A stretch of DNA of 64,000 nucleotides from Hydrogenovibrio sp. JE_KL2 (GCF_009296185.1 NZ_WBJR01000001.1:186001-250000), one strand, 5' to 3'. Positions 18,551-27,782 are shown, numbered from the stretch's first letter. Made by a program: numbers and translations. The notes: generated by a model from the sequence alone, not told the origin.

Positions 18551-18796
18551 ATGGGTGATAGAGTTTTGTATAAAAACTATGAGTTGGATATGACGGGGTT
18601 GGCTTGCCCGATGCCGATTGTAAAATTGAAAAAGTTTTTGGCGGAGCACGTAGGTGAAAGCCTAGAAATTGATTTTAAGGCGTCGGATAAAGGCGCTATG
18701 AAAGATGTTCCTGCATTTTGTCGGCAGCAAGAATTGGACTGCCTCTTTCAAAAGGAAGAGAGCGGTGTTTTATATTTTAAGCTGACGAAGAGTTGA
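18551..18796 (+). CDS. tusA: TusA/SirA-family sulfur carrier protein
   Basis: TusA proteins carry persulfide sulfur in the cytoplasm. The ~81-residue protein contains the defining DMTGLACPMPIVKLKK stretch with the CPxP active cysteine. The start is uncertain: ATG 18551 gives the usual length, an upstream ATG at 18500 adds 17 hydrophobic residues, and neither has a strong ribosome site. The stop is followed after three bases by the DsrE2-like gene. TusA next to DsrE2 is typical of sulfur oxidisers and suggests a role in sulfur oxidation rather than in tRNA thiolation alone. Confidence 0.85.
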   Translation: MGDRVLYKNYELDMTGLACPMPIVKLKKFLAEHVGESLEIDFKASDKGAMKDVPAFCRQQELDCLFQKEESGVLYFKLTKS

Positions 18797-18799
18797 CAT

Positions 18800-19321
18800 A
18801 TGGATAGTGAAGTAGAAAAAGAACAAGTCAGCATTATTTTGACAAAAGGGTCACTTGATTGGATTTATGCAACGCTTATTCTTGCAAGTACGGCCGCCGC
18901 GATGGGGAAGAGAGTAGATGTTTTTTGTTCTTTTTATGGGGTAAAAGGACTGTATCGAAATACTTCAGGATTAAAGGTTTCCCCGTTAGCAAATCCAGCG
19001 ATGATTCTAAAACTTCCAGTTGGCCCAAATTGGCTGAAAAAAATTGACTGGAATAAGGTGTTGCCTCAGGTCATATGGATTGTTCCTGGCATGACCGCTC
19101 TAGTCACCTTTGCATTCAAGTTACAGATGAAGCATCAAAATCAACTTCCCATTGAAGAGCTTAGAGCATTATGCTTGGAATTAGGTGTGAAATTTACCGC
19201 CTGTTCCATGGCGTTTGATCTTTTAGGGGTTTGTGAATCAGATCTTATAGATGAAATAGAAATAGCAGGTGCAGCGACGTACTTTGCAGAAAGCCCACCT
19301 TCTCAGAGCTTGTTTATCTGA
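18800..19321 (+). CDS. DsrE2-like sulfur-transfer protein
   Basis: This 173-residue protein resembles the DsrE/DsrF-like DsrE2 family. Features are an N-terminal strand-turn with KGSLDWIYATLILASTAAAM, a DVFCSFYGVKGL cysteine, a central hydrophobic segment VIWIVPGMTALVTFAF, and a C-terminal FTACSMAFDLLGV cysteine motif. DsrE2 proteins pass sulfur with TusA and rhodanese in sulfur oxidisers. The hydrophobic segment suggests membrane association. It is tightly coupled to tusA; no rhodanese gene is adjacent. The family assignment is from pattern recognition and should be confirmed by a profile search. Confidence 0.75.
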   Translation: MDSEVEKEQVSIILTKGSLDWIYATLILASTAAAMGKRVDVFCSFYGVKGLYRNTSGLKVSPLANPAMILKLPVGPNWLKKIDWNKVLPQVIWIVPGMTALVTFAFKLQMKHQNQLPIEELRALCLELGVKFTACSMAFDLLGVCESDLIDEIEIAGAATYFAESPPSQSLFI

Positions 19322-19360
19322 AACAAGCTGAGAAAAGGGAACGGAAAGAAGAGAGAAGTA

Positions 19361-20245
19361 ATGATATATAAAAAAATTACCAAAGCCATTTTGCCTGTAG
19401 CTGGTTTGGGGACGCGTTTTTTACCTGCAACCAAGGCTATTCCAAAAGAAATGTTGACGGTTGTCGACAAGCCGTTGATTCAATACATCGTCCATGAAGC
19501 TGCTGAGGCAGGTATAACCGATATCATATTGGTCACACACTCCAGTAAGAATGCGATAGAAAATCACTTTGATAAGCACTATGAGCTTGAAACAGAATTG
19601 CAGTTGCGGGGAAAAGAGGAGCGTCTGATCCCGATCCAAGAGATTACACCAGAGGGTGTGCGGATTGTGAGTGTTCGTCAGCCTGAAGCGTTGGGGTTGG
19701 GGCACGCTATTTTATGTGCAGAGCCGGTTATAGCAAGTGATGAACCTTTTGCGGTGTTGTTGCCGGATGTGTTGATGCATCACTCAAAAAAAGGCTGTTT
19801 GGCTCAAATGGTGGACTTTTATGAAAAAGTCCATACCAGTGTTATTGCACTGGAAGCGGTGCCTGAAGATCAGGTCGAGAAGTACGGCATTGCAGAAATC
19901 AATGGTGCAGACATGCGTATTTCCAGTTTAGTAGAAAAGCCTAAAAAAGAGGACGCACCATCCAATTTGTCCGTTGTTGGACGATATATTTTTACGCCGC
20001 GCTTAATGCAACTTTTAAAAGTGACTAAGCCTGGAGCGGGCGGTGAAATTCAGTTAACTGACGCAATGGATAGATTGCTGGATGAAGAGGTTATGTTTGG
20101 CTTTGAGTTCAAAGATGGTAAAAGCTACGATTGCGGTGATAAACAGGGATTTTTGCAAGCTAATATTGAATATGCATTGCGTGATCCTAAGTTGGGAGCT
20201 GACTTTAAAGAATACTTGAAATCCTTGGACGTAGATTCGATTTAA
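19361..20245 (+). CDS. galU: UTP-glucose-1-phosphate uridylyltransferase GalU
   Basis: GalU makes UDP-glucose for polysaccharide and lipopolysaccharide synthesis. The 294-residue enzyme has the nucleotidyltransferase signature LGTRFLPATKAIPKEML, VEKPKKEDAP and the C-terminal DCGDKQGFLQAN. It is first of a galU-pgi-ugd-like cluster on the plus strand, in line with a carbohydrate-precursor locus. The spacer before pgi is 52 bases. Confidence 0.96.
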   Translation: MIYKKITKAILPVAGLGTRFLPATKAIPKEMLTVVDKPLIQYIVHEAAEAGITDIILVTHSSKNAIENHFDKHYELETELQLRGKEERLIPIQEITPEGVRIVSVRQPEALGLGHAILCAEPVIASDEPFAVLLPDVLMHHSKKGCLAQMVDFYEKVHTSVIALEAVPEDQVEKYGIAEINGADMRISSLVEKPKKEDAPSNLSVVGRYIFTPRLMQLLKVTKPGAGGEIQLTDAMDRLLDEEVMFGFEFKDGKSYDCGDKQGFLQANIEYALRDPKLGADFKEYLKSLDVDSI

Positions 20246-20297
20246 GAGTCGCGTTGCAACAAGGTTGGCAAATAAAACAAAAAAGAGAAGGGTGCTT

Positions 20298-21932
20298 ATG
20301 ACATTAGATGTTTCACCTGCATGGCAGGCATTACAAGTGCATTGTGATGCAGGTTTGGGAACGATGGCAATGTCCCAATTGTTTAAGAACGACAGAGATC
20401 GAACGGACAAGTTTTCCCATGAATTTGACGATCTTTATGTAGATTATTCTAAAAACCGCATTACAGAAGAAACGATGTCTCTTCTTTTTGATTTGGCGGA
20501 TCAACAAGATTTGTCAGGCTGGATTTATAAGCTGTTATCCGGTGAAAAGGTCAATGACACAGAAGACAGGCCAGCACTTCATACGGCGTTGAGGGCAAAT
20601 CACAAAGGTGTTAGTGGGTTTGCAGCGCAGGTACAGGATGATGTTGATGCTCAATTTGATAACATGTCGAGAATCGTCAACAAGGTACGATCGGGTCATT
20701 GGCGCGGTTTTAGTGGTAAGGCAATTACGGATGTTGTAAATATTGGTGTGGGCGGTTCTGATTTAGGGCCTTTAATGATTACACAAAGTTTGCAAACCAT
20801 TAAATCTCCGGTAAATCTACACTTCATTTCTTCCATAGACGGCACTCAGACATCTAACCTTCTTAATAAGCTTAAGCAAGAAACTACGCTGTTTATTTTG
20901 GCGTCAAAATCTTTTACGACCATTGATACGCTTTCTAATGCTGAAACTGCTATTGACTGGTTAGAAGAGGCGATTAAAGATAAGCAGGAAATCTATTCAC
21001 AACACTTTATTGGTGTATCGACTAAGCCGGACATGATGACGGAATGGGGAATTCCCCCTGAAAACCAACTTATTTTTTGGGATTGGGTGGGAGGACGCTA
21101 TTCGTTGTGGTCAGCGATTGGTCTGCCAATAGCGCTACAAATTGGCATGGATAAGTTTAGAGAGTTGCTTGAAGGTGCCAGAATCATGGATGAACATTTT
21201 GGTTCTGAGCCTTTTGAGCGAAACCTTCCTGTCATCTTAGGACTGATTGACATTTGGAATATTAACTTTTTGAATATTCAGAAGAAAGCGATTCTTCCTT
21301 ATGATGCGCGTTTGAAGTATCTCCCCTCTTATCTTGAGCAGTTGGTCATGGAGAGTAACGGGAAATCCGTTAATAGAGATGGTAAAGAGGTCAGTTACAA
21401 AACCTGTCCTGTCCTTTGGGGCGAGGTAGGGCCTAATGCGCAGCATGCGTTTTATCAGTTGCTGCATCAGGGGACGCAAAAGGTTATGTGTGACTTTTTT
21501 GCGTTGAAAATCAGAGATGACTTTGATGCCAGCTCCCATACGGGTAGAAATGAAAGTTTGAAGTCTCAGCATGAATTGGCGTTGGCGAATTGTTTTGCGC
21601 AATCGCGTGTATTGATGCTGGGGGATGATGCCATTCCTGAAAGTTTGAAGGCTAACTTTGATTCCCCTTTTAAACATTACCCAGGCAATCAACCTTCCAA
21701 TACGATTTTGATGAAGGATATTTCCCCCAAAACACTGGGGATGTTGATTGCGCTTTACGAACATAAGACTTTTGTAGAGGGAGTGATTTGGGAGATTAAC
21801 TCTTTTGATCAGTGGGGCGTTGAGCTTGGAAAATTGATTGCCAAAGAGACAAAAGCGGCATTGCAGGATGCTTCTTTAGCAGAGCAGTTTGATGCTTCAA
21901 CAAGAAAGCTGATTGAGAAGGTGACATCATGA
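20298..21932 (+). CDS. pgi: Glucose-6-phosphate isomerase
   Basis: Pgi interconverts glucose-6-phosphate and fructose-6-phosphate. The 544-residue protein has both PGI signatures: the first around LASKSFTTIDTLSNA, the second around FDQWGVELGKLIAKE. VESNGKSVNRDG-type substrate-loop residues are recognisable. The start is ATG 20298 behind AGAAGGGTG; an in-frame TTG at 20265 is less likely. The last four bases overlap the next gene (ATGA), which indicates translational coupling with the Ugd-like protein. Confidence 0.96.
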   Translation: MTLDVSPAWQALQVHCDAGLGTMAMSQLFKNDRDRTDKFSHEFDDLYVDYSKNRITEETMSLLFDLADQQDLSGWIYKLLSGEKVNDTEDRPALHTALRANHKGVSGFAAQVQDDVDAQFDNMSRIVNKVRSGHWRGFSGKAITDVVNIGVGGSDLGPLMITQSLQTIKSPVNLHFISSIDGTQTSNLLNKLKQETTLFILASKSFTTIDTLSNAETAIDWLEEAIKDKQEIYSQHFIGVSTKPDMMTEWGIPPENQLIFWDWVGGRYSLWSAIGLPIALQIGMDKFRELLEGARIMDEHFGSEPFERNLPVILGLIDIWNINFLNIQKKAILPYDARLKYLPSYLEQLVMESNGKSVNRDGKEVSYKTCPVLWGEVGPNAQHAFYQLLHQGTQKVMCDFFALKIRDDFDASSHTGRNESLKSQHELALANCFAQSRVLMLGDDAIPESLKANFDSPFKHYPGNQPSNTILMKDISPKTLGMLIALYEHKTFVEGVIWEINSFDQWGVELGKLIAKETKAALQDASLAEQFDASTRKLIEKVTS

Positions 21933-23242
21933 AAATATCAGTGTTTGGATGCGAATTAAGTGGTTTGGTAACGGCAGGAGCTCTGGCGCAAACGGGTAAT
22001 GAAGTTATGGCTTTACCCATCGGCATTGTCAAAGTTGAGGATTTGCAAAACGGCGTTTTGCCAAGGGAAGAACCAGGGCTTGCGTCATTAATCAAATCAC
22101 AATATGAAGAAGAGCGTTTGTTTTTTGAAGCGGATTGGTCTTTAGGGGTTGAATATGGTGATGTGCTTTTTTTGAGTATGCCGTCATGGAATATTCGGAA
22201 AGCAGAAGATATTGTTGACCTTATTTCCAGCACTGCTGAAAAAGATTTGATAGTTGTGAATCAGAGTACTTTTCCGATCGGAACTGCAGATCGTTTTTTA
22301 CAGACTATCCAACAGGGGTTTTCATGTCGTGGGGTAGAAGCCAAAGTAGCAGTGGTCTCTATGCCGGAATTCATGAGTGAAGGGTCGGCTGTGAAGGATT
22401 TTACGCGACCAGATCGTGTTGTATTGGGTGGAGACTGCCAGGAAGCTATCGCAACCATCAGAGACATTATGCGTCCTTTTAACTATACAGTTGATCAAAT
22501 CAAAGTCATGTCGACAAGAGCTGCGGAATATACCAAATATGCCGTGAATGCCCTTTTGGCAACCCGTATGAGTCTGGTAAATGAGTTGGCCAATAATGCA
22601 GAGCACTTTGATATAGACATGGAGCAGGTTCGCCAAGGCTTGGGTTCAGATGGTCGTGTTGGATTCAGCTATCTATATCCTGGTTGCGGGTTTGGTGGAC
22701 CAAGCTTTGCTGAAGATGTTAAAACGCTTGTGGGAACACTTGAATCCAAGGGCTATGATGCAGACTTGCTCAAGACGGTTTTGAGTAATAACGAGTCTCA
22801 AAAAGAGGTTCTGTTTAGAAAGGCATGGCGCTATTTCCACAACCGACTGCAGGATAAGACCATTGCAATATGGGGGCTGTCGTTTAAGCCAAATACTGCC
22901 ACTGTCGATAATGCGCCCAGTTTAAGAACGGTTGAAGCCTTGGTGGCGCAAGGCGCAAAAGTTGTGGCTTATGATCCTAAAGGGAAAAAAGCATTTCAGC
23001 GTTATTGGGGAGAAGATCGTCAAGGTGTGTCCTACGTTAATGATATGTATCAGGCGCTGGAAAATGCCGATGCATTGATGGTGTTGACGGAATGGAAGCA
23101 TTTTTGGAACCCGGATTATGAGCGTATGAAATCACTCATGGCTCAGCCTGTTATTTTTGATGGTCGCAATATTTATGACTTGAATGTGATGAAGTCAAAA
23201 GGGTTTGAATATTTTGGCGTCGGCAGAGGTCAATTTATTTAA
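21929..23242 (+). CDS. UDP-glucose 6-dehydrogenase homologue lacking the catalytic cysteine
   Basis: The 437-residue protein has the full UDP-glucose/GDP-mannose dehydrogenase layout: an N-terminal Rossmann domain, a central helix (EYTKYAVNALLA) and a C-terminal UDP-binding domain (LSFKPNT, FDGRNIYD). Two key sites are altered. The family motif GGSCFPKD reads GGPSFAED, replacing the catalytic Cys with Ser and the adjacent Lys with Glu. The nucleotide loop GxGxxG reads GCELSG. The central Lys/Asn pair and the Asp remain. I infer that it is a poor or non-classical dehydrogenase, perhaps regulatory or of changed specificity. It overlaps pgi by four bases, downstream of galU. Confidence 0.85.
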   Translation: MKISVFGCELSGLVTAGALAQTGNEVMALPIGIVKVEDLQNGVLPREEPGLASLIKSQYEEERLFFEADWSLGVEYGDVLFLSMPSWNIRKAEDIVDLISSTAEKDLIVVNQSTFPIGTADRFLQTIQQGFSCRGVEAKVAVVSMPEFMSEGSAVKDFTRPDRVVLGGDCQEAIATIRDIMRPFNYTVDQIKVMSTRAAEYTKYAVNALLATRMSLVNELANNAEHFDIDMEQVRQGLGSDGRVGFSYLYPGCGFGGPSFAEDVKTLVGTLESKGYDADLLKTVLSNNESQKEVLFRKAWRYFHNRLQDKTIAIWGLSFKPNTATVDNAPSLRTVEALVAQGAKVVAYDPKGKKAFQRYWGEDRQGVSYVNDMYQALENADALMVLTEWKHFWNPDYERMKSLMAQPVIFDGRNIYDLNVMKSKGFEYFGVGRGQFI

Positions 23243-23259
23243 TTCGTTTTTCCTGTTCT

Positions 23260-23310
23260 AGACCAAACCATTTCTTTGCACCAGTGTTACTTGCAGAAAT
23301 AGTTTGGTCT
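23260..23310. repeat. Long inverted repeat between the Ugd-like gene and pssA
   Basis: AGACCAAACCATTTCT (23260-23275) pairs with AGAAATAGTTTGGTCT (23295-23310), 16 bp with one G-T wobble, around a 19-base centre. No T-run follows, so a simple terminator is unlikely. It is not related to the dispersed repeat family. Confidence 0.65.
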
Positions 23311-23376
23311 CCATCTTGTTACCTATACGCTTTCTTTATAGAATGTGTGTCTACTTAAAATAAAAAGAATTTCACA

Positions 23377-24183
23377 ATGAAACCTTCGTTTGAAAAAGGC
23401 ATTTATCTTTTGCCTAACCTCATGACGACAAGCGCTCTCTTCGCAGGATTTTATGCTGTTATTGCCGGAATGAACGGTTATTTCGAGCAGGGTGCTATCG
23501 CTATTTTTGTCGCAATGATTTTTGATGGGTTGGATGGTCGTGTTGCACGCATGACCAACTCATGCAGTGCTTTCGGTGCAGAATATGACAGCCTCGCCGA
23601 TATGATTTCATTCGGATTGGCGCCAGCGCTACTTATCTATCAATGGGCGTTGCATGATTTCGGTAAGTTAGGCTGGCTGATTGCTTTTGTGTATACCGTC
23701 GGCGCAGCATTGAGATTGGCAAGATTCAATACGCAAGTTGGTATTGCTGATAAGCGTTATTTTCAAGGGTTGCCGAGTCCAGCAGCTGCGGCACTATTAG
23801 CGGGCTTTGTTTGGATGGTGGAAACCAATCATATTCAAACAGGGTTGGAATCGTTCTTTACATTGTTCCTGACTTTGGCGGCCGGTTTGATGATGGTGAG
23901 TAATATGCGCTTCAACTCCTTTAAAGAGTTTAATCTAAAAGGAAAGGTGCCTTTCGTTACATTACTGTTGATTGTATTGGTGTTTGTGGTTATTACTTTA
24001 AAACCCGCAGTAATTTTGTTCGGCTTCTTTTTCCTGTATGCGCTGTCCGGTCCAATTTTGACACTGAGGCTTTTGCAACAAAAGCGTTCTGAAAGACGTA
24101 GTAAAAAGCGCAAGGCTTCAGAACAAAACGAAGCGGAAAAAGAAGAGGCGGAACAACCGTCTGCTGGAAGTGATGCACCTTAA
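23377..24183 (+). CDS. pssA: CDP-diacylglycerol-serine O-phosphatidyltransferase PssA
   Basis: PssA makes phosphatidylserine, the precursor of phosphatidylethanolamine, in the inner membrane. The 268-residue protein has six to eight hydrophobic segments and the CDP-alcohol phosphotransferase motif (DGLDGRVAR, then GAEYDSLAD). It ends in a charged, lysine/glutamate-rich tail. It is the integral-membrane PssA type of Bacillus and many gammaproteobacteria, not the soluble E. coli enzyme. It sits 46 bases upstream of leuA, an order often seen as ilvC-pssA-leuA. Confidence 0.93.
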   Translation: MKPSFEKGIYLLPNLMTTSALFAGFYAVIAGMNGYFEQGAIAIFVAMIFDGLDGRVARMTNSCSAFGAEYDSLADMISFGLAPALLIYQWALHDFGKLGWLIAFVYTVGAALRLARFNTQVGIADKRYFQGLPSPAAAALLAGFVWMVETNHIQTGLESFFTLFLTLAAGLMMVSNMRFNSFKEFNLKGKVPFVTLLLIVLVFVVITLKPAVILFGFFFLYALSGPILTLRLLQQKRSERRSKKRKASEQNEAEKEEAEQPSAGSDAP

Positions 24184-24229
24184 TTTGTTTAGAGATTAAG
24201 CACTGGTTTAGAAAATAGAAGAGATAATT

Positions 24230-25774
24230 ATGAAGCAACAGCTTGTTATTTTTGACACGACTTTAAGAGATGGTGAGCAAAGCCCTGGCGCATCGATGAC
24301 AAAGGATGAAAAAATCCGTATTGCGCGCCAATTGGAAAAGTTAAAAGTTGATGTGATCGAAGCTGGATTTCCAGCGGCGAGTCAAGGTGACTTTGAGTCG
24401 GTTCACGCTGTTGCTTCAGTGGTGAAGGATAGTACGATTTGTGGATTGGCTCGCGCTGTTGAAAACGATATTGTACGTGCAGGTGAAGCTATTAAGCCTG
24501 CCAACTCAGGACGTATTCATACTTTTATTGCAACTTCCCCGATTCATATGGAAATGAAGTTGCGCATGTCGCCGGATGAAGTGGTTGAGCGTGCAGTATG
24601 GGCGGTTAAACGCGCAAGAGACTTCACCGACAACGTCGAGTTTTCACCGGAAGATGCCGGTCGTTCAGAGCTGGATTTCTTGTGCCGTGTGATTGAAGCC
24701 GCTATTGATGCTGGTGCAACCACAATCAATATTCCAGATACGGTGGGCTATAACATTCCTGAACAGTTCGGTGACTTGATGCATAATCTGTTGACGAAAA
24801 TTCCGAACTCGGACAAGGCGATTTTTTCTGCCCACTGTCATAACGACTTAGGGTTGGCGGTAGCTAACTCGCTGGCAGCAGTAAAAGCGGGCGCGAGACA
24901 AGTTGAATGTACAATCAATGGCTTAGGTGAGCGTGCAGGAAACACGGCGCTTGAAGAGTTGGTTATGGCGGTTCGTACTCGACAAGATGCTTTTGCGGTG
25001 GATACACGTATCAATACGAGAGAAATTCTAGCAACATCGCGTTTAGTTTCCGGGATTACAGGGTTTGCAGTGCAGCCTAATAAAGCGATTGTGGGGGCAA
25101 ATGCCTTCGCGCATGAGTCTGGTATTCACCAAGACGGTGTTCTGAAGCATCGTGAGACTTATGAAATCATGCGAGCAGAAGATGTCGGCTGGAGCACGAA
25201 TAAAATGGTTCTTGGAAAACACTCTGGACGCAGTGCTTTCCGTAGCAGATTAGAAGAATTGGGTATTGAGTTTGATACCGAGCAGGAGCTGAACGAGGCT
25301 TTTGTTAGGTTTAAAGAACTAGCCGATCTTAAACACGAAATTTACGATGAAGACCTTCAAGCATTGGTTACTGATAACAGTGCTCAGCGCTTAGAAAATG
25401 AGCGTTATCGTTTGGTAGCGTTAAATGCTGGAACCACTACAGGTGATGCGCCTAATGCTGAAGTGACACTGTGGGTTGACGGCGTTGAGAAAACGGCAAG
25501 CGCCAGCGGTGGCGGTGTGGTGGATGCTACCTTTAAGGCCATTGAAAAAATGGTGAATTCAGGTGCAAGCTTGGAGTTGTATTCGGTGAGTAATGTGACC
25601 AACGGTACCGACTCTTTGGGTGAGACCTCGGTGCGTATGGAAAAGGCGGGTCGTATCGTCAATGGACAAGGTTCTGATACAGATATCATCACGGCTTCTG
25701 CTAAAGCTTATATCAACGCGCTGAACAAGCTTGAATCCACTCAACAAAAATCACATCCTCAAGCGTCTGTATAG
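24230..25774 (+). CDS. leuA: 2-isopropylmalate synthase LeuA
   Basis: LeuA condenses acetyl-CoA with 2-oxoisovalerate, the committed step of leucine synthesis. The 514-residue protein starts with the catalytic [16 protein letters not shown] and has the metal ligands in [18 protein letters not shown]. Its C-terminal half (~390-500) is the leucine-binding regulatory domain, so it is the long, feedback-controlled form. No leucine leader peptide is seen in the short upstream spacer. The ribosome site is weak (AGAGATAA). Confidence 0.96.
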   Translation: MKQQLVIFDTTLRDGEQSPGASMTKDEKIRIARQLEKLKVDVIEAGFPAASQGDFESVHAVASVVKDSTICGLARAVENDIVRAGEAIKPANSGRIHTFIATSPIHMEMKLRMSPDEVVERAVWAVKRARDFTDNVEFSPEDAGRSELDFLCRVIEAAIDAGATTINIPDTVGYNIPEQFGDLMHNLLTKIPNSDKAIFSAHCHNDLGLAVANSLAAVKAGARQVECTINGLGERAGNTALEELVMAVRTRQDAFAVDTRINTREILATSRLVSGITGFAVQPNKAIVGANAFAHESGIHQDGVLKHRETYEIMRAEDVGWSTNKMVLGKHSGRSAFRSRLEELGIEFDTEQELNEAFVRFKELADLKHEIYDEDLQALVTDNSAQRLENERYRLVALNAGTTTGDAPNAEVTLWVDGVEKTASASGGGVVDATFKAIEKMVNSGASLELYSVSNVTNGTDSLGETSVRMEKAGRIVNGQGSDTDIITASAKAYINALNKLESTQQKSHPQASV

Positions 25775-25813
25775 AAATCATGATGTTTTCTTTTCTAGGA
25801 AACAATCAAATTA

Positions 25814-25854
25814 ACCGGCTTGCGATAGCTTTATTAAAAGCCGGTACAATTTTT
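25814..25854 (+). terminator. Possible terminator after leuA
   Basis: ACCGGCTT (25814-25821) pairs with AAGCCGGT (25838-25845) and is followed by ACAATTTTT. The long loop (16 bases) makes it a moderate terminator; the same stretch precedes holD. Confidence 0.55.
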
Positions 25855-25867
25855 GAGCAAGCCAGTT

Positions 25868-26464
25868 ATGTCTAAAACCACGCTTGACCCATCTTTACTA
25901 GAACAACTTGGAATCGTGAATTGGCGAATGCACACGCAGTTCGCACATTCTCATGAGACAACGGTATATGAGAGTGTCAACCAAAACCAAGCAGCAACGG
26001 TGGAAGAAAATCCGCAGCCAGCCTATAGCGTATCAGAAAATTCTGTTGAGCAGATGGTGAGTGAGGTTGTCGAGCCAGAAGCTTCTGAAGCCTTACCGTC
26101 TGAGAATCAGAGTAAAACGGAACTGGTTTTTGTTGGTGTCGGTTTGGAGCAGGTTTGGCAAAATGAAGAAAGCCCGGCTTGGCGCTTGATGTTGAATATT
26201 TTGAATGCACTCGAGATTTCGGAAGAAGATGTCCTGTATTTCGATACGGGGTTGTTACACACAGAGGATGCCATTTGGATGACCCTTGAAGAGATTATTG
26301 ATACAGGGGTTGAGCAGGTATTTAGCTTTGATGAAGAAGGTTTGTTGAACGAAGCGCTTTCTGAAGGGCTTCAAGTGGAAATCTTACCAAGCTTAGACGC
26401 AATGTTGATGCAAGGGTATGCAAAAAAACAAGGTTATTATCGGTTAGCAAATTATGTTCGCTGA
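25868..26464 (+). CDS. holD: DNA polymerase III psi subunit, HolD-like
   Basis: Psi links the clamp loader to chi and SSB at the replication fork. The 198-residue protein opens with LLEQLGIVNWRMH, like the E. coli HolD start LQQLGITQWSL. After an acidic, disordered linker (~25-80), a globular domain begins ELVFVGVGLE and continues WRLMLNILNALEISEEDV, parallel to HolD. It overlaps rimI by 11 bases; holD-rimI adjacency is conserved in gammaproteobacteria and supports the call. The start is ATG 25868. The linker makes it longer than E. coli HolD (137 residues). Sequence similarity alone is weak. Confidence 0.68.
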   Translation: MSKTTLDPSLLEQLGIVNWRMHTQFAHSHETTVYESVNQNQAATVEENPQPAYSVSENSVEQMVSEVVEPEASEALPSENQSKTELVFVGVGLEQVWQNEESPAWRLMLNILNALEISEEDVLYFDTGLLHTEDAIWMTLEEIIDTGVEQVFSFDEEGLLNEALSEGLQVEILPSLDAMLMQGYAKKQGYYRLANYVR

Positions 26465-26921
26465 ATTTAGTTATTTTCGTCCTATGGACGAATATGATGT
26501 CAAATGGGTGTTGAGTACAGAAAAAGCATCCTATGATTTTCCCTGGTCTCCTCAGGGGTTCACCAAAGCCATGGATGATGGCTTGGCCTATATTTTGTGT
26601 GATGTAGATGATCGGAAGCTTGGCTATGCCTGTTTTCTAGCGGTACTGGATGAGATTCACCTGCTGAATCTATGCGTCGCGCCGGACTTCAGGAAGCAGG
26701 GCGTCGCAGGCAATGCATTGCAGAAGTTTAAGGATTATTTTCTGGATTCTGACTATGAGAGGATGTTGCTCGAAGTCCGGGTTTCCAATCCTGCGAAAGC
26801 GCTCTATGAAAAACATGGTTTCATTGAGGATGGCATTCGCAAAGGTTACTACCCGCTGAAGAATACGCATGATAAGGAAGATGCGGTTCTGATGTCTTGC
26901 CTGTTGGCGGAGAGTGATTAA
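26454..26921 (+). CDS. rimI: Ribosomal protein S18 alanine N-acetyltransferase RimI
   Basis: RimI acetylates the N-terminus of ribosomal protein S18. The 155-residue GNAT enzyme has the acetyl-CoA pyrophosphate loop in VAPDFRKQGVAGNAL, then LEVRVSNPAKALYEKHGF and GIRKGYY, all typical of RimI. It overlaps the end of holD (coupled translation). Its stop codon is shared with the first base of a palindromic repeat, which separates it from the convergent suhB. Confidence 0.92.
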   Translation: MFAEFSYFRPMDEYDVKWVLSTEKASYDFPWSPQGFTKAMDDGLAYILCDVDDRKLGYACFLAVLDEIHLLNLCVAPDFRKQGVAGNALQKFKDYFLDSDYERMLLEVRVSNPAKALYEKHGFIEDGIRKGYYPLKNTHDKEDAVLMSCLLAESD

Positions 26922-26970
26922 AAAATGCCAGGTTGGGTGGTGTGTATTCAACCCCAACCTGGCAGATTTT
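26921..26970. repeat. Dispersed palindromic repeat, copy D (complete)
   Basis: The left arm AAAAATGCCAGGTTGGG (26921-26937, two bases deleted) pairs with the right arm CCCCAACCTGGCAGATTTT (26952-26970). It starts at the last base of the rimI stop codon and lies between convergent rimI and suhB. Confidence 0.85.
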
Positions 26971-26981
26971 ATGTGAAGATG

Positions 26982-27782
26982 TTAAGCTCGAAAATCTTTT
27001 GGAATGGTGTTGCTGATAACCTGAGCCATCGCTTTCATCATTTTCGGATTGGCTGCAATCAGGTTGCCTGATTCTAGGTATTTGTCGCCACCCAGCATAT
27101 CGCTGACCAGTCCACCTGCTTCATTCACAATCAACGCGCCTGCGGCAATATCCCATGGTTTTAGGTTTAGCTCCCAATAACCGTCCACGCGTCCGCAAGC
27201 GACATAAGCCAAGTCTAGCGCAGCAGAACCTGGTCTGCGAATGCCCGCAGTTTGTAGCATAAACTCCTTGAAACAGGCCAAGTAAGCATCAGAGAATTCA
27301 AAGTTGTAATAAGGAATGCCGGTCGCCAATAGAGCGTTTTTCAATGTCTTTTGCTCACTGACGCGAATACGATAATTGTTTAGGCGAGCTCCGCCACCAC
27401 GAGATGCAGAGAACAGCTCATCACGCGTGGGATCAAAAATGACACCGTGCATCAAGCGTCCTTTTTCGGTGACTGCGATCGAAACCGCAAACTGCGGGAA
27501 GCCGTGCAAAAAGTTGGTTGTACCATCCAGTGGGTCGATAATCCATTCAAAATCGGAATCTTTTTTGTGAGCACCACTTTCTTCAGCCAAAATACTGTGT
27601 TGAGGATAGTATTTACGAATGGTGTCGATAATGAGCTTTTCCGCATGCTTATCGATTTCGCTGACGTAATCGTTGCGTCCTTTCTCTTCAACGTTGAGCT
27701 GCTCGATGTTTCGCATTTGATTCGCGATAAAATAACCAGCTTCTTTTGCAGCGATGCTGGCAACATTCAAAATAGGATGCAT
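26982..27782 (-). CDS. suhB: Inositol-1-monophosphatase SuhB
   Basis: SuhB is a magnesium-dependent inositol monophosphatase that also acts with Nus factors in rRNA antitermination in enterics. The 266-residue protein shows the metal-site motifs: EEKG near residue 30, EESG near 68, WIIDPLDGTTNFLHGFP, and WDIAAGALIVNEAGG in the C-terminal half. The length fits. It is divergent from trmJ, as in many gammaproteobacteria where suhB, trmJ, cysE and iscR lie together. Confidence 0.95.
   Translation of the reverse strand: MHPILNVASIAAKEAGYFIANQMRNIEQLNVEEKGRNDYVSEIDKHAEKLIIDTIRKYYPQHSILAEESGAHKKDSDFEWIIDPLDGTTNFLHGFPQFAVSIAVTEKGRLMHGVIFDPTRDELFSASRGGGARLNNYRIRVSEQKTLKNALLATGIPYYNFEFSDAYLACFKEFMLQTAGIRRPGSAALDLAYVACGRVDGYWELNLKPWDIAAGALIVNEAGGLVSDMLGGDKYLESGNLIAANPKMMKAMAQVISNTIPKDFRA

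Noticed and set aside
21237-21764. Long open frame opposite pgi
   Set aside because: It lies wholly antisense to a conserved enzyme, has no ribosome site, and does not resemble a known protein.
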